Shown here: positions 34,660 to 43,475 of the stretch, piece by piece | How the letters are laid out: each line of letters opens with the position of its first letter | Numbering within the stretch: position 1 is the stretch's first letter | Source of the DNA: CAVVST01 sp963750995 | GTDB lineage: Bacteria; Acidobacteriota; Vicinamibacteria; Vicinamibacterales; UBA2999 | Direction: 5' to 3' | Length of the DNA: 64,000 nt | Assembly (NCBI GenBank): GCA_963750995.1 | Contig: CAVVST010000004.1 | Span: 744,001 to 808,000, forward strand | The notes under the pieces: model-generated | Told to the model about the DNA's origin: nothing | The model's input: the letters and a program-made list of their open reading frames with translations, nothing else | Database searches by the model: none | Translations under genes and position numbers: made by a program

Positions 34660-35742
34660 CTACTTGAGTCGGGAAGGGACGGTACCGAGATCGCGAGCCG
34701 AAGGCAGGCCGCCGAGCCCCTGCGTCCGGGCGGCCGCGCGCACGATCGCTTCGGCCAGGACGTCGGCCGCGAGCGCGCCGACGATGCTGGCGTCCGCCTG
34801 CCCGGCCCAGCGGCCGGTGGCGAGTGCGAAGACCGTGTCGCCGTCGCCGATGGTGTGCGACGGGCTGATCGCGCGCGCCAGGCCGTCGTCGGCCATCAGC
34901 GCCACCCGATTGACTTCCGTTTTCGTCAGGCGCGCATTGGTAGCCACGACGGCAATCGTCGTGTTCTCGGCGGCGCGCGGCGTGACGGCCTTCATCAGGC
35001 TGCCGTCGCGCAGGAGCTTTCGCGCGTCGGCGAGTGATTTCCCGTCGGCGGTTCGCACGCCGGCGACGACCTGCCCGGTCGATGGATCGATGACGTCGCC
35101 AACCGCGTTGACGGCAACCAGCGCCGCGACGGTCAGCCCGTTTGGCAGCCGGACCGCCGCCGTTCCGATACCGCCCTTCATCGACCGATCACGGCCGGCC
35201 ACTTTGCCGATCGTGGCGCCCGCCCCAACCCCGACGTTGCCTTCGGCAACCGGCCCATCGGACGCAAGGCCGGCCGCCTTGTATCCGCACTCGGCAGTCG
35301 GCCGGATCTTCGGGTCGCCGCCGAAACCGAGGTCGAAGAGAATCGCCGCCGGCACGATCGGCACGACGCCCGCGGCGCCGACGTTCCAACCGATCTTCCT
35401 CTCCTCCAGGTAGCGCATCACGCCCTGGGATGCGTCGAGCCCGAAGGCGCTGCCGCCGGACAACACGATCGCATTGACCTTGTCGACGAGGTTGAGCGGG
35501 TCGAGCAGGTCCGTCTCACGTGTCCCGGGGGCGGCGCCGCGCTGCGAAACACCTCCAGGCGCACCTTCACCGTCGATCAGGACCACGGTGCAGCCCGTGG
35601 GCCGCTCCGAGAGCGTAAAGTGGCCGACCCGGAGCCCTTCCACTTCGGTGAGTCCTTTGCTCGGCATGGCGGGCAGTCCTTGGGCGACAACCAGAGACGT
35701 CAGCGCCAGCGACGCAGCGACGCCCAGCAGAAGCTGCTTCAT
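34660..35742 (-). CDS. Secreted P1-family (DmpA-like) aminopeptidase
   Basis: This self-processing N-terminal nucleophile hydrolase has 360 residues. A signal peptide (MKQLLLGVAASLALTSLVVAQG) precedes the P1 fold: GLRVGHFTL, PGTRETDLLDPLNLVDKVNAIVLSGGSAFGLDA, and the autoproteolysis region ENTTIAVVATNA, with Thr as probable nucleophile. Relatives are L-aminopeptidase/D-esterase or beta-aminopeptidases. It is encoded just after the alpha/beta hydrolase, four bases apart, and just before the symporter, forming a likely operon for peptide or amide breakdown. Confidence 0.9.
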   Translation of the reverse strand: MKQLLLGVAASLALTSLVVAQGLPAMPSKGLTEVEGLRVGHFTLSERPTGCTVVLIDGEGAPGGVSQRGAAPGTRETDLLDPLNLVDKVNAIVLSGGSAFGLDASQGVMRYLEERKIGWNVGAAGVVPIVPAAILFDLGFGGDPKIRPTAECGYKAAGLASDGPVAEGNVGVGAGATIGKVAGRDRSMKGGIGTAAVRLPNGLTVAALVAVNAVGDVIDPSTGQVVAGVRTADGKSLADARKLLRDGSLMKAVTPRAAENTTIAVVATNARLTKTEVNRVALMADDGLARAISPSHTIGDGDTVFALATGRWAGQADASIVGALAADVLAEAIVRAAARTQGLGGLPSARDLGTVPSRLK

Positions 35743-35746
35743 CGCG

Positions 35747-37396
35747 CTACCGGATGGCCTGGAATGTCTTGGTCAGCCAGCTCGTAATCGCCGTTGTCAC
35801 GTCTTTACTGAGGTCGCGGTCCTTGAGGGTGGCGTATTCATCGACCTCGCCGCGGACCGCGGGAATCAGCAGGTGGTTCACGTCGCGGACACCGACGACG
35901 GCCACCGCCCGCGATCGGCTGGCTTTCGCGAGCTCGGCGAGCGCATCCATGTGCGACGAGGGAACTTCGGCGTCGAGCTCGCCGTGAACGATCAGCAGGG
36001 GCTGACGGATATCCCTTATGACGCGTGCCGGCTCGAACGCCAGGAAGCTCTGGAACCAGGGCGTATCTGCCTGCTTGCGCATGTCGGCGGGAATGTCCTC
36101 CCATCCCTTTCCGGTCACCACCGCGGTGTTGATTCTTTCCTGCAGTGCCATGCGCGCGACGCGATCGGCAGGCGCCAGCTGCATCCTTTCGAGCACGTGA
36201 CGCTGCTGCTCGACGACCCGCTCTTTTCCGGTTGTTGCAGGAGCGGCCAGCGTGACCACGGCGGCGATGTCGCGCTCGCGCGTTGCCGCGAGCAGCGCCA
36301 TCCACGCGCCTTCGTTGTGCCCGATGACCGCGATCCGATCGCGGTCGATGTCGCGGCGGTTCGCGAGCCACCGGAACACCGCCAACGCATCGTCGGCATA
36401 GTCGCTCATCGTCGCGGATTCAGAGCGGCCGCCGCTCTGGCCGTATCCGCGCTTGTCGTACCGGACCGCAACGAAACCCGCGTCGGCGAGCGCGCCCGCG
36501 AGCTGTCCGAGGATCGGCACGCCTGCGATCGCGCCGTCTCGATCGTTCGCGGCTGCGCCGGCCAGGAGAATCACCGCCGGCAGGCGTGCGGCTCCAGACT
36601 TCGGACGGGTGAGCGTCGCACCCAGGTTGAAACCGGCAGCGGGAATGTTGACGGCTTCGTCGCCGGGGTTCGAATACACGAGCGTGCGCGCCGTGGAGGA
36701 TGCGAGGTCCTCCCGCAGTACGTCGATCATCGGCGTGGGCAGGTTGACACGCAGCAGGGTGCCGGTCTCGTCGGCGTAGAGATTGACCGCGGTCGTGCCG
36801 CGCGGATTCGTGAACGTCATCGCGTAGCGGCGCGCGTTGAAGATCGACGTGCCGACCTGCATGCGCTCGGTGCTCGCGCTGACGAGCCGAAGTGTGCCGA
36901 GTGCCCCGGCGCCGAGGAACGCGGGAAATTCCTGGCCCGGCGCGGCGCCGATCAGGCGGCGTGTCAGTGCCTCGAACGTGCCGAAGAAGACGTTCGGGAG
37001 AACAAGGATCCGCGATGCCGGGAGGTAGTTTGTCTGCGCGATCTTCTGGCCGCCGTCGATCCCCTGGGTCACCGCCATCTGACCGTCGAACGTCGTCTGG
37101 AGCTGGGTGTCGCCGCCGTTGACCGTTGCCTCGATCTCGAAGACTTCGGGCGTCCAATCGGCGCGATAGCGCACTTCGGCGCGCCGCATCACGATGTCGG
37201 AGGAGCCTGACAGGCGGCCCTTCCCGGTGATGGTCAGGCCGGTGGCGGTGGCCTGCACGGTGACGTCTTCGCTGCCGGCGACGGTGCCGCCGACGAACAC
37301 CGTGTAACGGTAGGTCGTAGACGCCTGCTGCTGTGCTATGGCGGAGGCCGCCGTCAGGAGCGCCAGTACAGCGCAGATACAATAGCGAACAGGCAC
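35747..37396 (-). CDS. Secreted alpha/beta hydrolase with Asn at the nucleophile position
   Basis: This protein of about 549 residues has a signal peptide, an N-terminal DUF-type beta domain (about 25-270) and a C-terminal alpha/beta-hydrolase domain (RYDKRGYGQSGG, GELDAEVPSSHM, VNHLL). The nucleophile elbow reads IAVIGHNEGAW where relatives have GHSEGG; the codon is AAC, one base from AGC. The acid and His candidates are kept. It may be catalytically dead, altered in chemistry or carry a base error. I chose GTG 37396, giving MPVRYCICAVLALLTAAS; longer starts would overlap the divergent ygfZ start. Confidence 0.85.
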   Translation of the reverse strand: MPVRYCICAVLALLTAASAIAQQQASTTYRYTVFVGGTVAGSEDVTVQATATGLTITGKGRLSGSSDIVMRRAEVRYRADWTPEVFEIEATVNGGDTQLQTTFDGQMAVTQGIDGGQKIAQTNYLPASRILVLPNVFFGTFEALTRRLIGAAPGQEFPAFLGAGALGTLRLVSASTERMQVGTSIFNARRYAMTFTNPRGTTAVNLYADETGTLLRVNLPTPMIDVLREDLASSTARTLVYSNPGDEAVNIPAAGFNLGATLTRPKSGAARLPAVILLAGAAANDRDGAIAGVPILGQLAGALADAGFVAVRYDKRGYGQSGGRSESATMSDYADDALAVFRWLANRRDIDRDRIAVIGHNEGAWMALLAATRERDIAAVVTLAAPATTGKERVVEQQRHVLERMQLAPADRVARMALQERINTAVVTGKGWEDIPADMRKQADTPWFQSFLAFEPARVIRDIRQPLLIVHGELDAEVPSSHMDALAELAKASRSRAVAVVGVRDVNHLLIPAVRGEVDEYATLKDRDLSKDVTTAITSWLTKTFQAIR

Positions 37397-37412
37397 TACG
37401 CGAATCGTATCA

Positions 37413-38396
37413 GTGTACCGAGCCATCAAGGAACACGCCGCAATCGGCGCCGTTGCGCCGCGAAAGGCCATAGGTGTGTTTGGCGCGGACCGCGCCTCCT
37501 ACCTCCAGGGCCTGTTGACCAATGACATCCAGGCGCTCACGCCTGGCACCGGCTGCTACGCGGCATGGCTCACGCCGCAGGGCCGAATGCTGACCGATCT
37601 TTACGTCTTCGAATCGGGCGACTCGATCCTGCTCGACGTCCCGGCTGCTGAACTGTCGCCAACACTGCAGCGCCTCGACCAGTTCATTTTCAGCGAAGAC
37701 GTGCAGCTAGCCGATTTTTCGGGCACCCTGGAGTCCGTCTGGATCCATGGCCCCGAGGCCGCGTCGCTACTGGATCAGACGTTGACCGGCGTCCAGGGGT
37801 TGGCCGGCTGGCCCGAGTATCACAACGCGCGCGCCGGAGTGTCCTCTAAAAATGACCCCCGACCCCATTTCGTGGCGCGTAATAGTCAGCTGGGAGTGCC
37901 GGGGTTTGTCGTTTATGTCGAGCCGGCGGGGAAGGCGCATCTCGAGCGTGCCCTCATCGAGCACGGCGCGGTGGTTGCGGACGAGTCCGCGATCGAGGCG
38001 GCCCGGATCGCCGCCGGTTATCCGGTGTTCGGCGTCGACATGACCGACGACACCATTCCGCTCGAAGCGGGCATCGAAGAGCGAGCCATCTCGTACAGCA
38101 AAGGGTGCTACGTCGGCCAGGAAGTGATCATCCGCGTGCTGCACCGCGGGCACGGGCGCGTCGCGCGGAAGCTCGTGGCGTTGCGGCTCGACGACGAGGG
38201 GGCGGTCAGCGGATCAAAGATTCACGCCGGCGATCGCGAGGTCGGCGCCGTGACTTCTGCCGCCTTATCTCCCGAGTTCGGTTCGATCGCGCTGGGATAT
38301 GTCCATCGCGATTTCACGGAGCCTGGATCGCGCGTCAGCGTTCAGGGCCAGGCGGGTCCGATCGCTGCCACCGTCAGCTCCCGGCCCCTTTCGTAA
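37413..38396 (+). CDS. ygfZ: YgfZ/GcvT-like folate-binding iron-sulfur protein
   Basis: YgfZ supports iron-sulfur cluster assembly and repair. The 327-residue product has the GcvT fold and the signature KGCYVGQEVIIR. FGADRASYLQGLLTNDI and GCYAAWLTPQGRML are standard N-terminal blocks. The middle contains GVSSKNDPRPHFVARNSQLG; the SSKNDPRPHF part is encoded by a short palindromic repeat that looks inserted in frame. GTG start at 37413, divergent from the hydrolase. The 3' end overlaps the convergent Nudix gene by 23 bases. Confidence 0.92.
   Translation: MYRAIKEHAAIGAVAPRKAIGVFGADRASYLQGLLTNDIQALTPGTGCYAAWLTPQGRMLTDLYVFESGDSILLDVPAAELSPTLQRLDQFIFSEDVQLADFSGTLESVWIHGPEAASLLDQTLTGVQGLAGWPEYHNARAGVSSKNDPRPHFVARNSQLGVPGFVVYVEPAGKAHLERALIEHGAVVADESAIEAARIAAGYPVFGVDMTDDTIPLEAGIEERAISYSKGCYVGQEVIIRVLHRGHGRVARKLVALRLDDEGAVSGSKIHAGDREVGAVTSAALSPEFGSIALGYVHRDFTEPGSRVSVQGQAGPIAATVSSRPLS
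37841..37872. repeat. Short repeat word inserted in frame within ygfZ
   Basis: The segment tctaaaaatgacccccgacc followed by ccatttcg has small dyad arms aaatg / cattt around acccccgaccc. Composition breaks sharply from flanking codon use. I recall similar aaaaatgacccccgacccc words as dispersed repeats in related genomes, unverified. Confidence 0.5.
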
Positions 38397-38757
38397 GCAT
38401 CTCGATCAATTCGGTGTCGGCGGGTGGAAAGCCGAGCGCCGCCAGCTCCCCGCGCGGCACCCAACGCATCTGTTGGCCGAGCAGCGGCCGCGGCTCGCCC
38501 TTCAGCCCGCACCGGTAGAAGTGCAACTCCACCGTCCGGTCGTGGTAGGCGTGCACCGTGTGGTACATGCGCTCGCCGACGTCGACCTCGACGTCGAGTT
38601 CTTCTCTGAGCTCGCGGCGAAGCGCCGCTGCGTGCGGTTCATCCGGGTCGATCTTGCCGCCTGGGAATTCCCACATGCCGGCCAGGTGGACGCCGGCTTG
38701 TCGCCGCGTAACGAGGAACCGTTCGTTGGCCTCGATGACGGCGGCGACGACGATCAC
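38374..38757 (-). CDS. MutT-like Nudix hydrolase
   Basis: This 127-residue Nudix pyrophosphohydrolase has the full box GGKIDPDEPHAAALRRELREEL (G-x5-E-x7-REUxEE) and the MutT-type start VVAAVIEANERFLVTRR. It likely sanitises 8-oxo-dGTP or a related oxidised nucleotide. The GTG start overlaps the hybrid-kinase stop (GTGA). A short MutY lies two genes upstream on the same strand, so two partners of the 8-oxoguanine repair system are clustered. Confidence 0.92.
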   Translation of the reverse strand: MIVVAAVIEANERFLVTRRQAGVHLAGMWEFPGGKIDPDEPHAAALRRELREELDVEVDVGERMYHTVHAYHDRTVELHFYRCGLKGEPRPLLGQQMRWVPRGELAALGFPPADTELIEMLTKGAGS

Positions 38758-40385
38758 GACCGCGCGGGAGCTGATTTCAACGCCATGCGCACGCGATCGG
38801 CGAGCTGCGTCGGGGTAAAGGGCTTCTGCAAGAGCGGTACGCCGCCCCAGAAGTTACCCTGCACGGCTGTGGCGTCCTCGGTGTAACCCGAAATGTAGAG
38901 GACCTTGAGTTGCGGATGCAGCCGGACGAGCCGCGCGGCGAGGTTGGGTCCGCTCAGGCCCGGCATGACCACGTCAGTCACGAGCAGGTCGAACTTGACG
39001 TTGGAAGCCGCGAACCACTCCAGCGCCTCCTCTGCGTTTCGCGCTTCGTAGACGGTGTAGCCGCGTCGGCGCAGCGACTCCGCGGTCACCTGGCGGACCG
39101 AATCATTGTCCTCGACCAGAAGCAGCGTTTCGGTGCCGCCCCTGACGATCACCGTCGGACTTTCGCCCCGCTGGCTGCGGCCTTCGGTTGCGGATGTCAC
39201 CGGCAGGTATATCCGCACCGACGTTCCGCGACCGGTAGCGGTGTCGAGCGCGATCCCGCCGCCGCTCTGATCGATGATGCCGTACACGGTCGCGAGGCCC
39301 AGGCCTGTGCCCTGCCCTTTCGGCTTCGTCGTGAAGAACGGCTCGAACGCCCGCGCCCGCGTCGCCTCGTCCATGCCGGTGCCGGTGTCGTTGACGCCGA
39401 GCATCACGTAGAGGCCAGGCTTGAGGGTGAGACGCTCGGTGTTGAGGCGATCCTCATTCAGTTCGATACACGCGGTTTCAATCGTCAGCTGTCCGCCCCC
39501 CGGCATGGCATCACGAGCGTTGAGCACGAGATTGACCAGCACCTGGTCCATCTGGCTCGAATCAGCCCAGACGCGCGGCAGCTGCGGCGCCAGCTTCGTC
39601 GTCGTCTCGATGTGTTCCCCGATGACGCGCGGCAGCATCTGAATCAGCCCCGATACGGTTTCGTTGACGTCGAGGACCGTCGGATTGAGGAACTGCTTGC
39701 GGCTGAAGGCGAGCAGTTGGCGCGTCAGCGCGGTCGCGCGGTCGGCCGCTTTCCGGATCTCCCGTACATCGTCCGCCGTCCGCTCGTTGGGCTCGATCCG
39801 CTCGAGGATCAGGTCGGTGAAACCGACGATGGCGGTGAGGAGGTTGTTGAAGTCGTGAGCGACGCCGCCGGCCAGCCGGCCGATGCCTTCCATCTTCTGC
39901 GCGTGCCGGAGCTGATCCTCCCGATCGCGAAGGATGCGGCTGGCGTTCCAGTCGCGAACCGCGTAACGGATCGCCCGCTCGAGGTGCGCCGAGAGCATGT
40001 GCTTCTCGACGTAGTCCGCAGCGCCCTCGTGCAGCGCCGCCTCGTCGAGCGCGCCGCTGCCGTACCCGGTCATGAGGATGAACGGCTTGGTGATGCCCGC
40101 CTTCTTCGCCTGATGGATGAGGTCGATGCCGGTGCCGTCGGGCAGCCGGTGATCGATGAGGTAGAGATCGTGGTTGTCGGCCTTGATCCGTTCAAGCCCG
40201 GCTGTGACGGTCGACGCAACCTCGATCTCGCGCTCGAAGTGCGCGTCCATCAGGGCCATTTCGACCAGCGGTAGAGCCTGCGGATCGTCGTCAACCACGA
40301 GCAGGCGGATGTGACGCAGTTCGCTCCCTCGCGCTGCCGCGGCAGATTGCTGCGCCCCTGATGTCTTCACCGTCAATTGAGTCAT
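38754..40385 (-). CDS. Cytoplasmic hybrid histidine kinase (REC-HisKA-HATPase-REC)
   Basis: This 543-residue signalling protein has no membrane segment. The order is an N-terminal receiver (LLVVDDDPQALPL, acceptor Asp in LIDHRLPDGTG), HisKA with GGVAHDFNNLLTAIVGF, HATPase with VNDTGTGMD and GQGTGLGLATVYGI, and a C-terminal receiver (LLVEDNDSVRQV, LVTDVVMPGLSG). It probably relays a signal delivered by another kinase to its first receiver. ATG 40385 was chosen because upstream frame sequence is not conserved. It is coupled to the Nudix gene. Confidence 0.93.
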   Translation of the reverse strand: MTQLTVKTSGAQQSAAAARGSELRHIRLLVVDDDPQALPLVEMALMDAHFEREIEVASTVTAGLERIKADNHDLYLIDHRLPDGTGIDLIHQAKKAGITKPFILMTGYGSGALDEAALHEGAADYVEKHMLSAHLERAIRYAVRDWNASRILRDREDQLRHAQKMEGIGRLAGGVAHDFNNLLTAIVGFTDLILERIEPNERTADDVREIRKAADRATALTRQLLAFSRKQFLNPTVLDVNETVSGLIQMLPRVIGEHIETTTKLAPQLPRVWADSSQMDQVLVNLVLNARDAMPGGGQLTIETACIELNEDRLNTERLTLKPGLYVMLGVNDTGTGMDEATRARAFEPFFTTKPKGQGTGLGLATVYGIIDQSGGGIALDTATGRGTSVRIYLPVTSATEGRSQRGESPTVIVRGGTETLLLVEDNDSVRQVTAESLRRRGYTVYEARNAEEALEWFAASNVKFDLLVTDVVMPGLSGPNLAARLVRLHPQLKVLYISGYTEDATAVQGNFWGGVPLLQKPFTPTQLADRVRMALKSAPARS

Positions 40386-40447
40386 CGGTCCATCGACCCG
40401 GTGGCAGGAGGGGTAACCCGCGGGTCCCGTCAAGGGAGACCAGTACG

Positions 40448-41134
40448 CTATGGCACAGCCCGGCCTTTCGCAAGCTCAGCCGTGGCGCACATCTTGACCA
40501 TCGGGCAAATCAGACATTTTGGCTTGCGCGCGACGCACACTGTGGCACCGAGGTCCATGAGTGCCTGGTTGAAGTCGAAGACCTGTTTGCGGGGCACCAG
40601 GACCTCCGACACGCTCCACAGGTGCTTGCGCATGGCATGGGCCTTGGCGTCGCCCCGCCCGACGAACACGCGAAAGAGCACGCGGGCGACGTTGGTGTCG
40701 ACGATTGCCGCCCGCTGCCCGAAGGCAAAGCTGCGGATGGCGCCCGAGGTGTAGGCGCCGATCCCCTTGAAGGAGCGCAGCGTCTCCTCGTCCGACGGCA
40801 GCGACCCACCGTATCGCGCGACCGATTCACGCGCGATCGCGTGCAGGCGGCGCGGCCTGATGTTGTAGCCCAGCGGCCGCCACGTTTCGTTGACATCGTC
40901 TGCCGGCGCGGCGGCAAGCGCGTCAAGCGAGGGGTACTTCTCGAGCCACTCGTGGTACTTCGGCAGCACGCGATCGACCTGCGTCTGCTGCAGCATCATC
41001 TCGGATACGAGGATGTGGTACGGGTCGGAGGTTTCGCGCCAGGGCAGCCTGCGCCCGTGCTCGCGGTACCAGGCAAGAAGCGCGCGGCGGAAGCGCCGGC
41101 GCGACGCAGGATCGGGCAGGGAGGGCGCGGACAT
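40448..41134 (-). CDS. mutY: Short A/G-specific adenine glycosylase (MutY without C-terminal domain)
   Basis: This HhH-GPD base-excision glycosylase has 228 residues. It shows LPWRETSDPYHILVSEMMLQQTQV with the catalytic Glu, FKGIGAYTSGAI (helix-hairpin-helix), the catalytic Asp in AIVDTNVARVL, and the iron-sulfur ligands C-x6-C-x2-C-x5-C at CVARKPKCLICPMVKMC. MutY proteins usually have about 350 residues with a Nudix-like domain that recognises 8-oxoguanine; that domain is absent. A stand-alone MutT-like gene is nearby. Start ATG 41134; an in-frame GTG at 41140 is possible. Confidence 0.88.
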   Translation of the reverse strand: MSAPSLPDPASRRRFRRALLAWYREHGRRLPWRETSDPYHILVSEMMLQQTQVDRVLPKYHEWLEKYPSLDALAAAPADDVNETWRPLGYNIRPRRLHAIARESVARYGGSLPSDEETLRSFKGIGAYTSGAIRSFAFGQRAAIVDTNVARVLFRVFVGRGDAKAHAMRKHLWSVSEVLVPRKQVFDFNQALMDLGATVCVARKPKCLICPMVKMCATAELAKGRAVP

Positions 41135-41197
41135 CCGCACCTATAATTTCACGCGTGCCCCGCGATTGCACTCGGGGCGACCTGAGGTGCTCGAAGG

Positions 41198-41737
41198 GTG
41201 CGAATCTACACCAAGACCGGCGACGCGGGCGAGACGTCCTTCTTCGACAATACCCGTGTGTCGAAGGCCGATTCGCGCGTTGACGCCTACGGCGAGGTGG
41301 ACGAGCTCAACGCCTGCCTTGGTACGGTGCGCGCCGCCTCGCCCGGTGACGATCTCGCGAGCGCGCTCGAAGCCATTCAACAGGATCTGTTCGCGCTCGG
41401 CTCGCGCCTGGCGGATCCGTCGGCGCGCGTCGCCGCCCGCGTGACCAAGGCGGCGATCACCCCGCAGGCGGTCGAACGGCTCGAGCAGCTGATTGATCGC
41501 CTCGAGGCGGAACTGCCGCCCCTGCGCAAGTTCATCCTGCCCGGCGGATCGCTGGCGGGCGCCATGCTCCACCTCGCGCGGACCGTATGCCGGCGCGCCG
41601 AGCGGCGCGTGATCGCGCTCGGGGCCGGGGCCGTGGATCCGATCCTGATCGTGTATCTGAACCGGCTCTCGGATCTCCTGTTCGTCATGGCGCGGGCGGT
41701 GAATCATCGCGCGGGGCAGCCGGAGATCGAGTGGTAG
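41198..41737 (+). CDS. PduO-type cob(I)alamin adenosyltransferase
   Basis: This 179-residue enzyme adds the adenosyl group to cob(I)alamin with ATP. It shows the family start RIYTKTGDAGET, DAYGEVDELNACLG, PPLRKFILPGGS, RRAERRVIAL and the late YLNRLSDLLFVMAR. GTG start at 41198. A perfect TATAAT (41142-41147) lies upstream. Its end overlaps the hpnC start by seven bases, tying a B12 gene to the hopanoid genes. Many hopanoid-modifying radical SAM enzymes need cobalamin, so the link may be functional (inference). Confidence 0.94.
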   Translation: MRIYTKTGDAGETSFFDNTRVSKADSRVDAYGEVDELNACLGTVRAASPGDDLASALEAIQQDLFALGSRLADPSARVAARVTKAAITPQAVERLEQLIDRLEAELPPLRKFILPGGSLAGAMLHLARTVCRRAERRVIALGAGAVDPILIVYLNRLSDLLFVMARAVNHRAGQPEIEW

Positions 41738-42633
41738 AGGCGCAGGTCGCAGACGCCTATGCCGCTTGCGCACGCGATGCCTGGCGTCACTACGAGAATT
41801 TTCCGGTCGCGTCGTGGCTGCTGCCACGCGACGCGCGCCCTCACGTCGCGGCGGTTTATGCGTTCGCGCGGGCGGCCGACGATTTTGCCGACGAGGGGAA
41901 CCTGGAGCGGGCTGAGCGCCACCGCCTCCTCGATTCGTGGCGGGACCGTCTGCATCACGCGGCGTCGGGCGCGCGGCCAGGTCCGGCGCCGCAGCCCGGC
42001 GAGCCGGCACACGCCGTCGCGATATTCCTCGCTGTCGGCGAAACGATCCGCGCCCGTGCCCTGCCGGTGGCCCTGTTCGAGGATCTTTTGAGCGCGTTCC
42101 GCCAGGACGTCGACGTGACCCGCTATTCGACGTGGGCTGATGTCCTGGATTACTGTCGCCGTTCGGCCAATCCGGTTGGCCGCCTCGTGCTGCGGATCGC
42201 CGGCCGTCCCACCACGGAGCTCGACGGATGGTCCGACGACATCTGCACCGCGCTGCAGCTCACGAACTTCTGGCAGGACCTGGGGCGCGATCACGCTCGC
42301 GGCCGCGTCTATCTGCCTCGCGAGGAGCAGCGCGCCCACGGCGCGCGCGAAGAAGACCTGGCGGTGGGGCGCATCACGCCGGCATGGCAGGCGGCGCTCG
42401 CGTCGGCCGTTCTCCGCACGCGCGCGCTATTCAACGCCGGCAGGCCGATCTGCGACGCCTTTCACGGCCGCATGCGATACGAGCTGCGGGCGACGTGGCT
42501 GGGCGGCACGCGGATTCTCGATCGCGTCGCCGCCGCGAGATTCGACGTCGTCAATCGACGTCCGACGCTCGGCGCTCGCGATGCGCCGTGGTTCGCCTGG
42601 AAGCTGCTTGCCTGGGGGGAACGCGGCGCATGA
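41731..42633 (+). CDS. hpnC: Hydroxysqualene synthase HpnC
   Basis: This squalene/phytoene synthase-family enzyme of 300 residues converts presqualene diphosphate to hydroxysqualene in hopanoid biosynthesis. The Asp-rich motifs are ARAADDFADEG and NFWQDLGRDHARGRVYLP. The HYENFPVASWLLPR start is typical of HpnC. I chose GTG 41731, overlapping the previous stop; upstream frame sequence is antisense-like noise. Its stop overlaps hpnD as ATGA. Confidence 0.93.
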   Translation: MVEAQVADAYAACARDAWRHYENFPVASWLLPRDARPHVAAVYAFARAADDFADEGNLERAERHRLLDSWRDRLHHAASGARPGPAPQPGEPAHAVAIFLAVGETIRARALPVALFEDLLSAFRQDVDVTRYSTWADVLDYCRRSANPVGRLVLRIAGRPTTELDGWSDDICTALQLTNFWQDLGRDHARGRVYLPREEQRAHGAREEDLAVGRITPAWQAALASAVLRTRALFNAGRPICDAFHGRMRYELRATWLGGTRILDRVAAARFDVVNRRPTLGARDAPWFAWKLLAWGERGA

Positions 42634-43475
42634 GCCGCGACACGAGTTTCTACTACTCGTTCCTCGTCCTCCCGCCTCGCAAGCGAAGGGCGATTGTCGC
42701 GGTCTGGGATTTCTGCCGGGCGGTGGACGACGCGGTGGACCTCATCGACGTAGGGCGGGTTCCGCCAGCAAACCTGGCTCAGGTTGGACCCGCCGGCGCG
42801 CCGCTGGCCATGTGGCGCGAGGAGCTGAGCGCGTGCTACACCGGCCGCGAGCCGGCGACCGCGCAGGGGAAGGCGCTGCAACCGTACATCCGCGAATTCA
42901 GCTTGCCGCGCCAGCCTTTCGAGGATCTGATCGACGGCGTGCAGATGGACCTGTCGCATGCACGCTATCCCACCTTCCACGACCTGGCCGAGTACTGCCG
43001 CCGCGTCGCATCGACCGTCGGCCTGATCTGCATCGAGATTTTCGGTTACCGGGATCCGGGCACACGCGCCTACGCCGTGAACCTGGGAATGGCGCTGCAG
43101 CTGACGAACATCATTCGCGACGTTGCCGCCGACCTTGGCCAGGGGCGGGTGTACCTGCCCGCCGAAGACCTGTCGCGCTTCGGCGTCTCCGAAGATGACT
43201 TGCGGGCCGGGGTCGTCACCCCGTCGATTCGCGATCTGCTCCGTTTCGAGTGCGAGCGCGCGCGCTATTACTACCGCTGCGCCGCCGACGAGCTGCCGGC
43301 GGCTGATGCGAGGAGTCTGGTCGCGGCGGAAATCATGGGCGGCATATATTTCGGGATCCTTCTGCGGATCGAGCGGTCGGGCTACGACGTCTTCAGCCGG
43401 CGGATTCGAGTACCGCGTCCCGCGCGCGCGTTGATCGCGCTGCGCTTCTGGGTTCGAACACTGCTTCGCCGGTGA
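42630..43475 (+). CDS. hpnD: Presqualene diphosphate synthase HpnD
   Basis: This 281-residue prenyl synthase condenses two farnesyl diphosphates to presqualene diphosphate. It shows FYYSFLVLPPRKRRAI, the Asp-rich WDFCRAVDDAVD, TNIIRDVAADLGQGRVYLP and DLSHARYPTFHDLAEYC. ATG 42630 overlaps the hpnC stop, and its stop overlaps the hpnE GTG (GTGA). The three genes give squalene without a classical squalene synthase. Cyclase (shc) is not in the window. Confidence 0.94.
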   Translation: MSRDTSFYYSFLVLPPRKRRAIVAVWDFCRAVDDAVDLIDVGRVPPANLAQVGPAGAPLAMWREELSACYTGREPATAQGKALQPYIREFSLPRQPFEDLIDGVQMDLSHARYPTFHDLAEYCRRVASTVGLICIEIFGYRDPGTRAYAVNLGMALQLTNIIRDVAADLGQGRVYLPAEDLSRFGVSEDDLRAGVVTPSIRDLLRFECERARYYYRCAADELPAADARSLVAAEIMGGIYFGILLRIERSGYDVFSRRIRVPRPARALIALRFWVRTLLRR

